In this document: in pieces, positions 24,513-34,219 of the stretch
How positions within the stretch are numbered: the first letter of the stretch is position 1
Layout: every line of letters begins with the position of its first letter
Assembly (NCBI GenBank): GCA_029259415.1
Contig: JAPDIW010000033.1
Span: forward strand, 1 to 56,031
Length of the DNA stretch: 56,031 bases
DNA from: Archaeoglobi archaeon
GTDB taxonomy: Archaea > Halobacteriota > Archaeoglobi > Archaeoglobales > Archaeoglobaceae
Direction of reading: 5' to 3'
Program-made: the position numbers and the translations under genes
Notes under the pieces: generated by a model
What the model saw: only the letters and a program-made list of their open reading frames with translations
Told to the model about the DNA's origin: nothing
Databases searched by the model: none

Positions 24513-25211
24513 TTGCATCAGAAGAGACTTTCAGCTCCAAAAACATATAAAATACCGAGAAAAGTCTCAAAGTGGGTTGTAAAGCCCTCACCAGGTCCGC
24601 ACAACAAGGGAGCAATCCCGCTGCTTGTGCTTGTTAGAGACTTCCTTGAGCTTGCCGATACGGGGAGAGAGGCAAGGAGGATAATCTCATCTGGTGAGAT
24701 CCTCGTTGATGGGATTGTAAGAAAAGATTACAAATTCCCTGTGGGTCTTTTCGACGTCGTTACAATTCCGAAGCTGGAGAAGAGCTACAGAATTCTCTTC
24801 GACGAGAAGGGAAGGTACATTCCAAAGGAGGTTGAAGATGCAGACCTCAAGCTTTACAAGATAACCAACAAGACTCTTGTGAGAGGTGGAAAGGTTCAGC
24901 TCAACCTTTTCGATGGTACGAACATCCTTGGCAGCAATGAATACAAGACGAAGGACAGCATTCTTCTGAGAATTCCCGAAAAGGAGGTCGTTGACCACCT
25001 TAAATTTGAGGAAGGAGCTCTCGTAATGATTACGGGTGGAACTCACGCTGGTGAAATAGGCAGGATCAAGAGCTACAAGATAGTTAGAAGCTCAGCTCCC
25101 AACTTAGTGACGGTAGAGGGTGAAGAGAGAGACATTACGACAATTGAAGAGTACGTGTTCGTGGTGGGTAAGAAGGACAGCGACAAACCCGTGATCGATC
25201 TGGGGGTGTAA
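24513..25211 (+). CDS. rps4e: Ribosomal protein S4e
   Basis: Archaeal/eukaryal small-subunit protein eS4, about 232 residues. It has an S4-like RNA-binding domain (REARRIISSGEILVDGIVRKDYKFPVGLFDVV) and a C-terminal KOW-like segment (EGALVMITGGTHAGEIGRI). TTG 24513 is the likely start: the family begins M-x-(H)-x-KRLxAPK, and GAGGTGA lies 6 bases upstream. GTG 24504 would start on the ribosome binding site itself. Confidence 0.94.
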   Translation: MHQKRLSAPKTYKIPRKVSKWVVKPSPGPHNKGAIPLLVLVRDFLELADTGREARRIISSGEILVDGIVRKDYKFPVGLFDVVTIPKLEKSYRILFDEKGRYIPKEVEDADLKLYKITNKTLVRGGKVQLNLFDGTNILGSNEYKTKDSILLRIPEKEVVDHLKFEEGALVMITGGTHAGEIGRIKSYKIVRSSAPNLVTVEGEERDITTIEEYVFVVGKKDSDKPVIDLGV

Positions 25212-25214
25212 GCA

Positions 25215-25751
25215 ATGCAAGCAGTCGAAGTTGAAAAGAAAGAGGGAAAAGAGAACCCGATGAGAGACGTGGTGCTGGACAAGGTTGTTATCAACATCGG
25301 CGTTGGTGAGAGTGGTGAGAGGCACAAAAAAGCCTACAGCCTTTTAGAGGAGCTTGTAGGTCAGAAACCAGCCATAACTTATGCCAAAATGACGATCAAG
25401 AACTTCGGAATCAGAAAGGGTGAGGCAATTGGAATTAAGGTCACCCTTCGCGGTGAGAAGGCACTTAAGTTCCTTAAGGATGCGCTCACCGTGAAGGAGA
25501 ACAGACTGAGCAGAAAATCTATTGGTGATGGTTACTTCGCATTTGGTATTGCCGAGCACATTGATCTGCCAGGAGTTGATTACGACCCTGATGTTGGTAT
25601 TTTCGGGATGGATATATGCGTATCGCTGAAAAGGAGAGGCTACAGGGTTGCGAGAAGAAGGAGAAAGAAAGCGAAGATTGCAACATCTCACAGAGTGACT
25701 AAAGATGATACAATCCGCTGGCTTGAGTCTCTGGGGGTGATTGTAGAATGA
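25215..25751 (+). CDS. rpl5: Ribosomal protein L5
   Basis: Large-subunit central protuberance protein uL5, 178 residues, which binds 5S rRNA. Signatures are [42 protein letters not shown] and [21 protein letters not shown] 25215 follows the S4e stop by three bases. The stop overlaps the S14 ATG by 4 bases. Confidence 0.96.
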   Translation: MQAVEVEKKEGKENPMRDVVLDKVVINIGVGESGERHKKAYSLLEELVGQKPAITYAKMTIKNFGIRKGEAIGIKVTLRGEKALKFLKDALTVKENRLSRKSIGDGYFAFGIAEHIDLPGVDYDPDVGIFGMDICVSLKRRGYRVARRRRKKAKIATSHRVTKDDTIRWLESLGVIVE

Positions 25752-25903
25752 AGAAAGAGAGAACGAAGGTTTTTGGTAGAGGAGCGAATGAGTGCAGGAG
25801 ATGTGGAAGAAGGAGAGGCCTAATCAGAATGTATGGTCTGTATCTTTGCAGACAGTGCTTTAGAGAAGCTGCCGCTGAGCTTGGGTTTAAGAAGTACTGG
25901 TGA
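25748..25903 (+). CDS. rps14: Ribosomal protein S14, zinc-binding form
   Basis: Small-subunit head protein uS14 (zinc type), only 51 residues. The translation has CRRC (Cys16, Cys19) and CRQC (Cys34, Cys37), the four zinc ligands. Around them are the family motifs [20 protein letters not shown] and the C-terminal GFKKYW. The ATG at 25748 overlaps the L5 stop (ATGA), and the TGA at 25901-25903 overlaps the S8 start region. Its position between L5 and S8 is the universal one. Confidence 0.96.
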   Translation: MKKERTKVFGRGANECRRCGRRRGLIRMYGLYLCRQCFREAAAELGFKKYW

Positions 25904-25908
25904 TGGTT

Positions 25909-26298
25909 ATGAGCGTCGATACTCTGTCTAATGCAATGATAGCGATAAAGAACGCTGAAATGGTTGGCGAAAAGAAGTGCGAGATAAAGCCAGCCTCAAA
26001 GCTCATCGGTAATGTGCTCAAAGTCATGAAGGATTACGGATACATCAAGGGCTTTGAGTACGTTGAGAATCACAGAGGAGGGAAGTTCATAGTTGAGCTT
26101 TCAGGGAACATCAACGATTGCGGAGCCATCAGGCCGAGATTCTCATCGTCGGTTACAGAATACGAAATGTACGAGAAAAGGTATCTCCCCGCTAGGGACT
26201 TCGGGATTCTGATAGTCTCAACTACAAAGGGTGTTATGTCCCAGAAGGATGCAAGAAAGCTGAGATTAGGAGGTGTTCTCCTTGCTTACGTCTACTGA
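25909..26298 (+). CDS. rps8: Ribosomal protein S8
   Basis: Small-subunit protein uS8, about 129 residues, a primary 16S rRNA binder. Conserved parts are [14 protein letters not shown] at the N-terminus and [29 protein letters not shown] at the C-terminus. ATG 25909 is chosen; GTG 25900 and ATG 25903 overlap the S14 stop. The last bases overlap the L6 start, and the AGGAGGTG for L6 lies inside this gene. Confidence 0.96.
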   Translation: MSVDTLSNAMIAIKNAEMVGEKKCEIKPASKLIGNVLKVMKDYGYIKGFEYVENHRGGKFIVELSGNINDCGAIRPRFSSSVTEYEMYEKRYLPARDFGILIVSTTKGVMSQKDARKLRLGGVLLAYVY

Positions 26299-26839
26299 AG
26301 TTTACGAGGAAAGAGTTGTTGAAGTGCCGGAGGATGTGCAGATAACCATAGAGGGTGACAGCTTTAGAGGATACACGCTGAAGGCTGTCGGGCCAAAGGG
26401 AGAGAATACGAGATACCTGAAATACAGAGGAGTTTTCATTGAGGTTGAAGACGGAAAGGTGAGGGTTTACACAACCTCTCCGAAGAAGACACACAAGGCG
26501 ATTGTCGGAACCTTCGCTGGCCACATTGAGAACCTCATAACCGGCGTCAAAGATGGTTTCGAGTATCATTTGAAGGTGGTTTATGCTCACTTCCCCATCA
26601 AGGTCAGAGTTGAGGGTAATGAGGTTATAATTGAGAACTTCATCGGTGAGAAGCATCCCAGAAGGGCCAAGATAGTCGGAAGAGCACAGGTTGAAATAAG
26701 GGGGCAGGATATCTACGTAAGAGGGATTGACATAGAGGAGTGCGGCCAAACTGCAGCAAACCTTGAGCAGGCGACGAAAATTAAGAGAAAAGACCCGCGT
26801 GTTTTCCAGGATGGAATTTACATCGTCAAGAAGCCCTGA
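26282..26839 (+). CDS. rpl6: Ribosomal protein L6
   Basis: Large-subunit protein uL6, about 185 residues with two related domains: [27 protein letters not shown] and [24 protein letters not shown]. The archaeal C-terminus [15 protein letters not shown] is typical. TTG 26282 is the likely start because AGGAGGTG lies about 7 bases upstream. GTG 26273 would sit on that site. Confidence 0.95.
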   Translation: MLTSTEVYEERVVEVPEDVQITIEGDSFRGYTLKAVGPKGENTRYLKYRGVFIEVEDGKVRVYTTSPKKTHKAIVGTFAGHIENLITGVKDGFEYHLKVVYAHFPIKVRVEGNEVIIENFIGEKHPRRAKIVGRAQVEIRGQDIYVRGIDIEECGQTAANLEQATKIKRKDPRVFQDGIYIVKKP

Positions 26840-26849
26840 GGTGATGATA

Positions 26850-27239
26850 ATGGAGCAAAAAAGACTTCTTAAGGTTAGAAGGAGGCAGAAGGCAAGAAAG
26901 CCAGAGTTCAGAAGGTGGTGCTGGAACAAGAAGCTGAGATTGAGAAACAAAAGCTGGAGAAGGCCTAGAGGTCTGTTCAACAAGCTGAGAAGAAGATATG
27001 GAGGTAAGTGGAGTGGCAGAATTCCGGTAAACGTTGGATTCGGCTCTCCAAAAGCAGTGAGAGGTCTGCATCCGAGCGGTTATGAGGAGATTCTAGTTTA
27101 CAACCCTGCAGACTTGGACAAGATTGACAAAGAAAGACAGGCGGTCAGGATTGCGTCATGTGTTGGAATGAAAAAGAGGTTGGCGATTGAGGATAAAGCG
27201 AAGGAGCTGGGAATTAAGGTCCTCAATCCTTCAGGGTGA
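26850..27239 (+). CDS. rpl32e: Ribosomal protein L32e
   Basis: Archaeal/eukaryal large-subunit protein eL32, about 129 residues. Family features are FRRWCWNKKLRLRNKSWRRPRG, VNVGFGSPKAVRGLHPSGYEE and RIASCVGMKKRLAIEDKAKELGIKVLNP. ATG 26850 has GAGGTGAT upstream. The frame extends further upstream into rpl6, but that extension does not look like L32e. It sits in the archaeal L6-L32e-L19e-L18 order. Confidence 0.95.
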   Translation: MEQKRLLKVRRRQKARKPEFRRWCWNKKLRLRNKSWRRPRGLFNKLRRRYGGKWSGRIPVNVGFGSPKAVRGLHPSGYEEILVYNPADLDKIDKERQAVRIASCVGMKKRLAIEDKAKELGIKVLNPSG

Positions 27240-27244
27240 TGGTT

Positions 27245-27685
27245 ATGGATTTGAGACTGCAGCGCAGACTTGCGGCATCTGTACTGAAGTGTGGTGAAAA
27301 CAGAGTATGGTTCGACCCCACAGCATTGGAGGATATCGCAACAGCGGCAACAAAGGAGGATATAAGAGAACTGGTCGAGCAGGGTGTTATAAAGAGGAAG
27401 CCCGTAACTGGTGTTAGCAGGGCGAGAATAAACAAGAGAAAGCTTCAGAAGAGGAAAGGAAGAAGAAGAGGCCATGGAAGCAGAAAGGGAGCCAAGGGAG
27501 CTAGAATGCCGAGGAAGAGGATGTGGATTCTCAGAATAAGGGCACTCAGAAAGGTGCTGAGGCAGATGAAAGCCGAGGGCGTTGTTGACAGGGCGACGTA
27601 CAGACTTCTCTACAGAAAGGCGAAAGGTGGAGAGTTCAGGAGCGTTGCTCACCTGAAGAGTTATGTTGAGCAGATGAAGAGGTGA
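27245..27685 (+). CDS. rpl19e: Ribosomal protein L19e
   Basis: Archaeal/eukaryal large-subunit protein eL19, about 146 residues. It is recognised by [33 protein letters not shown], the basic [21 protein letters not shown] stretch and a long C-terminal helix. ATG 27245 is preferred over GTG 27236, which overlaps the L32e stop. The stop overlaps the L18 ribosome binding site. Confidence 0.95.
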   Translation: MDLRLQRRLAASVLKCGENRVWFDPTALEDIATAATKEDIRELVEQGVIKRKPVTGVSRARINKRKLQKRKGRRRGHGSRKGAKGARMPRKRMWILRIRALRKVLRQMKAEGVVDRATYRLLYRKAKGGEFRSVAHLKSYVEQMKR

Positions 27686-27690
27686 TGAAA

Positions 27691-28254
27691 TTGGCGAGAG
27701 GTCCGAGATACAAGGTTCCACTCAGAAGAAGAAGGGAAGGTAAGACGAACTACAGGAAGAGGTTAAAGCTCCTCCTTTCAAGGAAGCCGAGGTTGGTTGT
27801 CAGGATTACTAACAGAAGAGTTATTGCTCAGATTGTGGAATACGCTCCCGAGGGAGACAAAGTAGTGGTTGGGGTTGATTCAACGATGCTGAGAGAGTAT
27901 GGCTGGAAGGGGGACTTGAACAACACGCCTGCAGCCTACCTTACAGGCATCCTGATTGCCAAGAAAGCTCTTCAAAAGGGGGTTAATGAGGCCGTTTTGG
28001 ACATAGGCCTCCACACACCAACAAGAGGGTCAAGAGTTTTTGCAGTGTTGAGAGGTGCTGTAGAGGGAGGACTTGAGGTTCCCCACAGCGAAGAAGTTCT
28101 TCCGGATGACTCAAGAGTTAGGGGTGAGCACATCGCAGCTTACTATGAAATGAAACCTGAAATGTTTGGTGAGTATGAGAAGAGGGGATTAAAGCCCTCA
28201 GACCTTCCCGATCATGTTGATGAAGTTAAGGAGAAGCTGATGGTGATATCATGA
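27691..28254 (+). CDS. rpl18: Ribosomal protein L18
   Basis: Large-subunit protein uL18, about 187 residues, a 5S rRNA binder. The archaeal N-terminus [20 protein letters not shown] fixes the start at TTG 27691, with GAGGTGA 5 bases upstream. Further family matches are [27 protein letters not shown] and [10 protein letters not shown]-like segments. It overlaps S5 at ATGA-type spacing. Confidence 0.95.
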   Translation: MARGPRYKVPLRRRREGKTNYRKRLKLLLSRKPRLVVRITNRRVIAQIVEYAPEGDKVVVGVDSTMLREYGWKGDLNNTPAAYLTGILIAKKALQKGVNEAVLDIGLHTPTRGSRVFAVLRGAVEGGLEVPHSEEVLPDDSRVRGEHIAAYYEMKPEMFGEYEKRGLKPSDLPDHVDEVKEKLMVIS

Positions 28255-28847
28255 CCGAGGATTGGGTGCCAAGAACAAAACTCGGGAGACTGGTTGCGGA
28301 CGGAAAAATAAAGACCATGGATGAAGCTCTCGCAAGCAACCTTCCGCTGAAAGAGCCCGAAATAGTCGACGTACTCCTTCCAGATCTGGAGGATGACGTT
28401 CTTGAGATTTCGATGGTGCAAAGAATGACAGACAGCGGAAGGAGGACGAAGTTCAGAGTTACCGCTGTTGTTGGCAACAGAAATGGCTACGTAGGAATTG
28501 GAACAGGAAAAGCTTCACAAGTAGCACCGGCAATTCAGAAGGCAATCAACAACGCCAAGCTTAACATCTTCAAAGTTCAGAGAGGTTGCGGCTCATGGGA
28601 GTGCGGGTGCGGTGGAGACCACTCCCTGCCATACAAAGTAACCGGTTCAAGTGGCAGCGTAAGAGTTACACTGATTCCAGGGCCGAAAGGTCTCGGAATC
28701 GTTGCCGGAGACGTGGCAAAGAGAGTCATAGAGCTTGCTGGAGTTAAGGATGTCTGGAGCTTCACCAAAGGACAGACCAAAACGACTGTAAACTTTGCAA
28801 AGGCGACCTATGAGGCTTTGAAGAAGACAATGTACATAAAGAGGTGA
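28251..28847 (+). CDS. rps5: Ribosomal protein S5
   Basis: Small-subunit protein uS5, 198 residues, involved in decoding accuracy and mRNA entry. The double-stranded RNA-binding part reads [32 protein letters not shown]. The C-terminal domain includes [32 protein letters not shown]. The archaeal insert [17 protein letters not shown] has three cysteines and a His that could hold a metal (inference). ATG 28251 overlaps the L18 stop. Confidence 0.96.
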   Translation: MTEDWVPRTKLGRLVADGKIKTMDEALASNLPLKEPEIVDVLLPDLEDDVLEISMVQRMTDSGRRTKFRVTAVVGNRNGYVGIGTGKASQVAPAIQKAINNAKLNIFKVQRGCGSWECGCGGDHSLPYKVTGSSGSVRVTLIPGPKGLGIVAGDVAKRVIELAGVKDVWSFTKGQTKTTVNFAKATYEALKKTMYIKR

Positions 28848-28852
28848 TTAAG

Positions 28853-29311
28853 ATGTTTGCAGTTGTTAGGATGAGAGGTACAGTTGATGTGCATCGCAAG
28901 ATAAAGGAAACGCTGAAAATGCTCAGGCTGCACAAGAAATACCACTGCGTCGTTGTTCCGGACACACCTTCCTATAGAGGAATGCTTCAGGTAGTTAAGG
29001 ATTATGTTGCATTTGGTGAAATCAACGCGGAAACCCTTGCATTACTCCTTAGGTTGAGGGGAAGGCTTACTGGAGACAGAAAGCTGACTGATGAGTATGT
29101 TAAGGAAAAAACTGGTTATGAGACCATTGAAGACTTTGCAAAAGCTGTTGTCGAGGGAAAGGCGAGCCTCAAAGACCTGCCGGATTTGAAGCCGGTGTTC
29201 AGGTTGCACCCACCGAGAAAGGGGATAAAAAACATTAAATGGCACTATCCGAGAGGCAATTTGGGTTACCATGGTGAAGACATAAACAAATTGCTTTACA
29301 AGATGAGGTGA
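28853..29311 (+). CDS. rpl30: Ribosomal protein L30
   Basis: Large-subunit protein uL30, about 152 residues in the archaeal/eukaryal extended form. The core is [39 protein letters not shown]. The C-terminal extension ends [29 protein letters not shown] 28853 has GAGGTGAT upstream. GTG 28844 overlaps the S5 stop and is less likely. Confidence 0.95.
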   Translation: MFAVVRMRGTVDVHRKIKETLKMLRLHKKYHCVVVPDTPSYRGMLQVVKDYVAFGEINAETLALLLRLRGRLTGDRKLTDEYVKEKTGYETIEDFAKAVVEGKASLKDLPDLKPVFRLHPPRKGIKNIKWHYPRGNLGYHGEDINKLLYKMR

Positions 29312-29315
29312 GTCT

Positions 29316-29846
29316 ATGCCAAAGAAGAAAGTTAAGAAGTTCCGCGGATCAAGAACTTTCGGCTGGGGAAGCCACAAGAAAAGAAGAGGAAGAGGTAGCA
29401 GAGGAGGGGCGGGAAATGCGGGTGTTCATAAGCACAAGTACATCAAGTTCATCAAACTTGCAAAGAAGGGTGAGTACCTGTTTGGCAAGTATGGGTTTAC
29501 AAGGCCAAAGATACTCACAAAAGAGTATCTTAACGTTCAAGCAGTAAAAGAGACTCTCAGGTGGCTTAAAAAGGAAGGAAAGCTTGACGATTACACCTAC
29601 CGCTTCCTTTACTCAAGGCCTGAGCTAAATGCTGGTGACCTTGATGAAATCATCGACAGACTTGCGAGTCTGGGTCTGGCAGAAAAAGATGGGGATGTCT
29701 ACAAAATAGACCTGACTGAACTCGGATACTCCAAACTGCTTGGTAGCGGAAGAGTGACAAGAAAAATCGAAGTTAAAGTCTTCGAGGCCACGCCTAAGGC
29801 TATGGAGAAGATTGAGGCTGCCGGCGGCAAGGTGGTTGCTGAGTAA
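29316..29846 (+). CDS. rpl15: Ribosomal protein L15
   Basis: Large-subunit protein uL15, 176 residues. The glycine/arginine-rich N-terminal arm KFRGSRTFGWGSHKKRRGRGSRGGAGNAG identifies it. The C-terminal domain ends LGSGRVTRKIEVKVFEATPKAMEKIEAAGG. GAGGTGAG precedes ATG 29316. It is the last ribosomal gene before secY, as in bacteria and archaea. Confidence 0.95.
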   Translation: MPKKKVKKFRGSRTFGWGSHKKRRGRGSRGGAGNAGVHKHKYIKFIKLAKKGEYLFGKYGFTRPKILTKEYLNVQAVKETLRWLKKEGKLDDYTYRFLYSRPELNAGDLDEIIDRLASLGLAEKDGDVYKIDLTELGYSKLLGSGRVTRKIEVKVFEATPKAMEKIEAAGGKVVAE

Positions 29847-29851
29847 AGGGG

Positions 29852-31342
29852 TTGGTCGAATTGGACTCAGTGATAAGAGCCTTACAACCTTATTTTGAGC
29901 GCATCCCCAGTGTTGAAAGACCAAAAGGTCATGTCCACTTCAGAGAGAAATTTGCGTGGACTGCGGCCATACTTCTCCTGTATTTCATCCTCTCAAACGT
30001 TCCTGTTTTCGGTTTATCTCCAGAGTCAATAGATATATTTGCCGCTTACAGAGCCCTTTTTGCTGGTGCTACGGGCTCCATTATTGCCTTGGGTATAGGG
30101 CCTATTGTTACAGCTTCAATCATCCTTCAGCTTCTTGTCGGAGCAGGAATAATAAGTCTTGATTTAACCAATCCTGAGGATAGGGCCGCATATCAGGACT
30201 TCCAGCGCTTCCTCGTATTTGTGATGATAGCTGCCGAAGCGCTACCGCAAATTGCTGGAGGCCTTTTAAAGCCCGACTTAAACCTTGCAGCACAGCTTGG
30301 AGTTCCTCCAGGATTGATATCCTTCCTAATATTCATTCAGCTCTTCATAGGAGGAGTTCTTATCGTTTATATGGATGAGGTTGTTTCCAAGTGGGGTATT
30401 GGTAGCGGTGTTTCACTCTTCATTTTAGCTGGAATCGCTCAGTCCATCGTTATAGGACTTTTCAACTGGGTCATCCCACCAAACTCAAAGATGCCGGCAG
30501 GTATTATACCCAGATGGGTATGGATAGCTCAGAACTACCCGCTTGATCAGCTTTTTACCGGAAGCGGTCTTGCATTCCTGCTCATCCAGGGAGGAATTCT
30601 GGCTTTGATAACCACTGCTATAATAATTCTGCTCGTTGTGTTCTTTGAAGGAACGAGAGTTGAAATCCCGCTCGCCCATGCAATGGCAAGAGGTGCGAGG
30701 GGAAGATTTCCAATAAAGCTCGTTTACGCCAGCGTTTTGCCCATGATCTTCGTCAGAGCTTTGCAGGCGAACATCGTAGCACTTGGTCAAATTCTGCACG
30801 CAAGGGGAATAACGATTTTCGGCGAATTTGTTAACGGAAAAGCTGTCAGCGGGTTGATGTTCTTCCTGCAGCCAATAAGAAGTCCATACGACTGGGTGCC
30901 AGCGTTGTTCAAATCTCAGGGGGCTGCGTTTGCATCGATTCCAGACTGGATGATAATTCTGCACCTCATCGTTGATGCCGTAATACTTATTGTGGGTGGC
31001 ATACTCTTTGCCTGGTTCTGGGTTGAGACTAGCGGAATGGATGCAAGAACTGTCGCATCTCAGATTGCCAAGTCAGGAATGCAGGTGCCGGGATTCAGAA
31101 AATCACCTCAGGTACTTGAGAGAGTGCTCTCCAGATATATCCCAAAGGTTACAGTTCTTGGTGGAGCAATAATCGGCATCCTGACACTTATCGCAAACAT
31201 GCTCGGAACGATCGGAAATGTCAGCGGTACAGGTTTGCTGCTGGCAGTCAGCATCGCATACAGGTTCTATGAGGATCTGGCCAAGGAGCAGCTTACTGAA
31301 ATGCACCCGCTCATCAGAAGAATGCTCGGTGAAGAAGTATGA
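29852..31342 (+). CDS. secY: Protein translocase subunit SecY
   Basis: Pore-forming subunit of the SecYE(beta) translocon in the cytoplasmic membrane, 496 residues, with ten transmembrane helices. Family motifs include LGIGPIVTASIILQLLVGAGII, KWGIGSGVSLFILAGIAQSI and MARGARGRFPIKLVYASVLPMIFVRALQANI. The start is TTG 29852, or TTG 29861, which has better spacing to AAGGGG. SecE and Sec-beta are not in the window. The gene overlaps the following DUF106 gene by 4 bases, so the translocon and a putative insertase are made together. Confidence 0.95.
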   Translation: MVELDSVIRALQPYFERIPSVERPKGHVHFREKFAWTAAILLLYFILSNVPVFGLSPESIDIFAAYRALFAGATGSIIALGIGPIVTASIILQLLVGAGIISLDLTNPEDRAAYQDFQRFLVFVMIAAEALPQIAGGLLKPDLNLAAQLGVPPGLISFLIFIQLFIGGVLIVYMDEVVSKWGIGSGVSLFILAGIAQSIVIGLFNWVIPPNSKMPAGIIPRWVWIAQNYPLDQLFTGSGLAFLLIQGGILALITTAIIILLVVFFEGTRVEIPLAHAMARGARGRFPIKLVYASVLPMIFVRALQANIVALGQILHARGITIFGEFVNGKAVSGLMFFLQPIRSPYDWVPALFKSQGAAFASIPDWMIILHLIVDAVILIVGGILFAWFWVETSGMDARTVASQIAKSGMQVPGFRKSPQVLERVLSRYIPKVTVLGGAIIGILTLIANMLGTIGNVSGTGLLLAVSIAYRFYEDLAKEQLTEMHPLIRRMLGEEV

Positions 31343-32004
31343 AGCAGGTGATTTCAAGGTTCATAATGATACTTGGAGCTCTCCTTTTTATTGGAATACT
31401 GTTCAGCAGAGACTTTCGCCTCGAACTTGGACTGATTGTGGAGTCGGTAATGTTCCCTTTCTCCTCCTACCCATTTCACATCGTTATCCTGATAATGTCG
31501 ATTCTCACCGGCATATACTCGAACCTCATTCAGAAGTACACCATAAACCACAGAAGGTTGAGAGAACTGCAGGAGATTATGAGAGAATACCAGAAAGAAT
31601 ACATGGAAGCTACGAAGCAGAACAACCAGTTCAAGTTAAAGCAGCTTGAAGAAAAAAAGCAGGAAATTCAGCAGCTTCAGAGTGAAATGATGTCGATGCA
31701 GTTCAAGCCTATGTTCTACACCTTCGTCGTTACAATCCCGATTTTTGCTTGGCTGTGGGAGAAGGCATCTGCGAGCTATGAGCTTATCACCGGTTCAACG
31801 AGCTATGGTAACCTTACCACAAAGCTTCCCGAAACTTTTTTGAAAACCCTTAATCCAGACCTGTATACCGTAAACTCACCGTTTTTAGGTCAGATCCATG
31901 TTGTAACACCAGTTCTGATTTTCCCCTGGTGGCTTTTCTGGTATCTGCTTTGTTCAATAACCTTCGGTCAGATCATAAAAAAGGTCTTGAAGGTTGGTGT
32001 TTGA
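31339..32004 (+). CDS. DUF106 membrane protein, EMC3/YidC-like insertase
   Basis: This 221-residue protein has three or four transmembrane helices and a cytoplasmic coiled coil between the first and second core helices (about 70-120, RRLRELQEIMREYQKEYMEA through KQEIQQLQSEM). The motif FKPMFYTFVVTIPIFAWLWE and the C-terminal FPWWLFWYLLCSITFGQI identify DUF106. This family is the archaeal relative of YidC/Oxa1, EMC3 and TMCO1, and it helps insert membrane proteins. Placement directly after secY, with a 4-base overlap, supports that role. Start ATG 31339. Confidence 0.88.
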   Translation: MKQVISRFIMILGALLFIGILFSRDFRLELGLIVESVMFPFSSYPFHIVILIMSILTGIYSNLIQKYTINHRRLRELQEIMREYQKEYMEATKQNNQFKLKQLEEKKQEIQQLQSEMMSMQFKPMFYTFVVTIPIFAWLWEKASASYELITGSTSYGNLTTKLPETFLKTLNPDLYTVNSPFLGQIHVVTPVLIFPWWLFWYLLCSITFGQIIKKVLKVGV

Positions 32005-32005
32005 C

Positions 32006-32548
32006 ATGAAAATAACCATCTCCGGACCTCCTGGGAGTGGTACGACAACTGTTGCGAAAATTGTTGCTCAAAAGCTTGGACTGAAGCTAATATCTGCTGG
32101 AGACGTTTTCAGGCAGTTGGCAGCGAAAAAAGGGATGACTGTTGAAGAATTCAGCCAGTATGCAGAAGAGAACCCGGAGATAGATAGACTCATAGACCAG
32201 ACACAGAAGGAGATGGCGGAAAAGGAGAGAGATGTAGTGGTTGAAGGAAGACTTTCAGGGTGGTTCGTGAAAAACGCTGACCTCAAGGTCTGGATTTTTG
32301 CCGACCCCGAGATCAGGTATTCGAGGATAGCGAAGAGGGAAGGAAAGGATTTGGCCGCTGTAAGGCAGGAGACAAAATTGAGGGAAGACCTCGAAAAGAG
32401 GCGATACTGGAAGTTCTACAGCATTGACATCGACAACTGGACAGTTTACGACCTCATAATAAATTCAGGGAGCTTTGACGCTGAAGGAGTTGCAGATTTA
32501 ATATTAAAAGCAGTAGAGGTTAAAAAAATTAAAGTTGATCAAAAGTGA
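32006..32548 (+). CDS. cmk: Cytidylate kinase, archaeal type
   Basis: This enzyme phosphorylates CMP and dCMP with ATP. It is 180 residues and has the P-loop [13 protein letters not shown] (the K of GKT replaced by T, as in archaeal cytidylate kinases). The family segments [28 protein letters not shown] and [17 protein letters not shown] are present. ATG 32006 starts two bases after the DUF106 stop. The upstream in-frame TTG 31994 is unlikely. The 3' end overlaps dnaG on the other strand by 20 bases, which ends the superoperon. Confidence 0.93.
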   Translation: MKITISGPPGSGTTTVAKIVAQKLGLKLISAGDVFRQLAAKKGMTVEEFSQYAEENPEIDRLIDQTQKEMAEKERDVVVEGRLSGWFVKNADLKVWIFADPEIRYSRIAKREGKDLAAVRQETKLREDLEKRRYWKFYSIDIDNWTVYDLIINSGSFDAEGVADLILKAVEVKKIKVDQK

Positions 32549-33701
32549 TAACTCTGAGTGATGTGGGAACTTTAACAACACTTCCAAGCCTGACTCCAAC
32601 AATGTAATCAAACTCTTTTTTCGCCGCAAGATCAATAAGCCTCTGTGTTATAATGCCGTCAAACACTATCGCACTTCCCTTCATGTTGTTCGTCTTCAGG
32701 ATTTTCACGAGATCCCTGACAGGGACTTCCTTTATAAGGTTCAGGTTCCTGTCGAGAACCCTTGCAGCCAGCCTGCCCTTCACAGACTCAGTGTGCTTTC
32801 TGAGAACCTCAGATATACCCTCTTTCGGCTTTTCCTTTTCCGCTGTTTTCTCCTTCTCTTTACTCTCTCTCGCATCCTTTTTCAGTACGTGAAGCTGCTC
32901 TACTGGCACCTTGTTCCTGAGAGACTTCAGTATCTCCTTTTGCGTTAACTCTTCAACCTCTTTTCCCTCCGGCGCTCTTGCTACGTAGTCAACTTCAGCA
33001 ACCTGTAGCAGCTCTTTCAGAATCAGGTCTCCACCCCTGTCTCCGTCGAGAAATGCCGTAACAGTCTTCTTCTTGCTCAGCTCTACGATGGTTTTTGGAA
33101 TGTTCGTCCCCTCCACAGCAATCACGTTCTTGATCCCATGCTTCAGCAGGTTCAGCACGTCAGCCCTTCCTTCAACGACGATTATCGCATCCGATTCGTC
33201 AATCGCAGGCCCTGCTGGAAGCTTTTCCTCTCCATATTCCACAATCTCGTCAGCCCTTATCGCCTGTCTTACGATTTCTACTATTTTCTCTGACTCAATT
33301 TCTGGCTCTTCAAAGTGTTCTCTAAGAATATTCATGGCTCTCTCTACGATTCTTTTCCTTTTGCTTGCCCTTACATCTTCAATCTTCAGCACCTTAATCC
33401 TTGCCGAACACGGTCCAACTCGCTCAATTGTTTCAAGCGCGGCGGCAAGTATTGCAGTCTCGACCTTGTCTAGGCTTGATGGTACTTTTATTTCTCCAGT
33501 GCTCCTTCCTCCCTTGCTCTCTATTTTCACTTCTATTCTCCCTATCCGCCCTGTCTTCTGTAGTTCTCTCAGATCCAGATCTCCGCCAAGTAGTCCTTCC
33601 GTCTGGCCAAATATAGCTCCCACTACATCAGGACGTTCCACAACACCTTCCGCCTCTATTTCAGCATGAATTAAGTACTTTGTAGTGTCGTTAGCTTTCA
33701 T
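32529..33701 (-). CDS. dnaG: Archaeal DnaG (Toprim-domain primase-like protein)
   Basis: This is archaeal DnaG, a Toprim protein with primase activity in vitro and a stable component of the RNA exosome in archaea. The Toprim core is seen in [24 protein letters not shown] (catalytic Glu) and [15 protein letters not shown] (DxD). A charged lysine/glutamate linker follows ([20 protein letters not shown]). ATG 33701 (390 residues, [10 protein letters not shown]...) has AGGAGG about 9 bases upstream. A longer start at 33734 is also possible, because a TATA-like box about 26 bases before it would make a leaderless mRNA. It converges with cmk. Confidence 0.93.
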   Translation of the reverse strand: MKANDTTKYLIHAEIEAEGVVERPDVVGAIFGQTEGLLGGDLDLRELQKTGRIGRIEVKIESKGGRSTGEIKVPSSLDKVETAILAAALETIERVGPCSARIKVLKIEDVRASKRKRIVERAMNILREHFEEPEIESEKIVEIVRQAIRADEIVEYGEEKLPAGPAIDESDAIIVVEGRADVLNLLKHGIKNVIAVEGTNIPKTIVELSKKKTVTAFLDGDRGGDLILKELLQVAEVDYVARAPEGKEVEELTQKEILKSLRNKVPVEQLHVLKKDARESKEKEKTAEKEKPKEGISEVLRKHTESVKGRLAARVLDRNLNLIKEVPVRDLVKILKTNNMKGSAIVFDGIITQRLIDLAAKKEFDYIVGVRLGSVVKVPTSLRVITFDQL

Positions 33702-33719
33702 GGTTATCATTCCTCCTTT

Positions 33720-33768
33720 AATGTCAGATGACATTCAAATAATATTCCTCCTCTCCTTATAAATAGTT
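33720..33768 (-). promoter_or_regulatory. dnaG promoter box and 16-bp palindrome
   Basis: The minus strand carries a TATA-like CTATTTATAAGG (about 33757-33768). Near the predicted transcription start is the perfect inverted repeat AATGTCAGATGACATT (33720-33735; 7-base arms, 2-base centre). The repeat overlaps the upstream in-frame ATG at 33734. It could be an operator, or chance in a short AT-rich region. Confidence 0.4.
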
Positions 33769-33775
33769 TTGCTAC

Positions 33776-34129
33776 TCAGGAGGAGTTCAGAATTTTGTGT
33801 ATAAGCTCAACAACATCTCTTCTCGTGAATGGTTTCTTTAAGATATAATCTGCTCCTGCATTCATGACCTTCTCTCCTTTGGAACTTGCATAAGCAGTAA
33901 TTGCAACTATTTTCGCTCCAGGGTCAATCTTTTTTATTTCAGACGTAGCTTCGATGCCGTTCATTAAAGGCATCATTATATCCATGAGCACGATATCGGG
34001 TCTTTCTTTCTTGTATAGCTCGACAGCCTCCCTTCCGTTTGAGGCCTCGATGACCTTATAATCTTTAAGCATTATTTTAAGGATTTCTCTCATAGCAATT
34101 TCATCATCGACAACCATAATTTTGATCAT
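33776..34129 (-). CDS. Single-domain response regulator (CheY-like receiver)
   Basis: A stand-alone receiver domain of 117 residues. The acidic pocket is Asp8/Asp9 (VVDDE), the phospho-acceptor Asp50 is in VLMDIMMP, the switch Thr78 is in AITAY, and the conserved Lys99 is in LKKP. There is no output domain, so it signals by protein contact. No histidine kinase is in the window. The ATG at 34129 directly follows AAGGA; ATG 34117 would be better spaced but would remove the first strand. A TATA-like TTTTTATATACC lies near 34161-34172. Confidence 0.93.
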   Translation of the reverse strand: MIKIMVVDDEIAMREILKIMLKDYKVIEASNGREAVELYKKERPDIVLMDIMMPLMNGIEATSEIKKIDPGAKIVAITAYASSKGEKVMNAGADYILKKPFTRRDVVELIHKILNSS

Positions 34130-34219
34130 TCCTTAACACCTGCAAAAATTAGGCTAGAGGTATATAAAAACTTAGCCATTCCGATACTTTTTTGTAGCGA
34201 AGCAATGCCGAGTCTTTAG

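Noticed and set aside
26763-26849. Longer rpl32e frame starting inside rpl6
   Set aside because: The extra residues do not look like L32e, and GAGGTGAT directly precedes ATG 26850.
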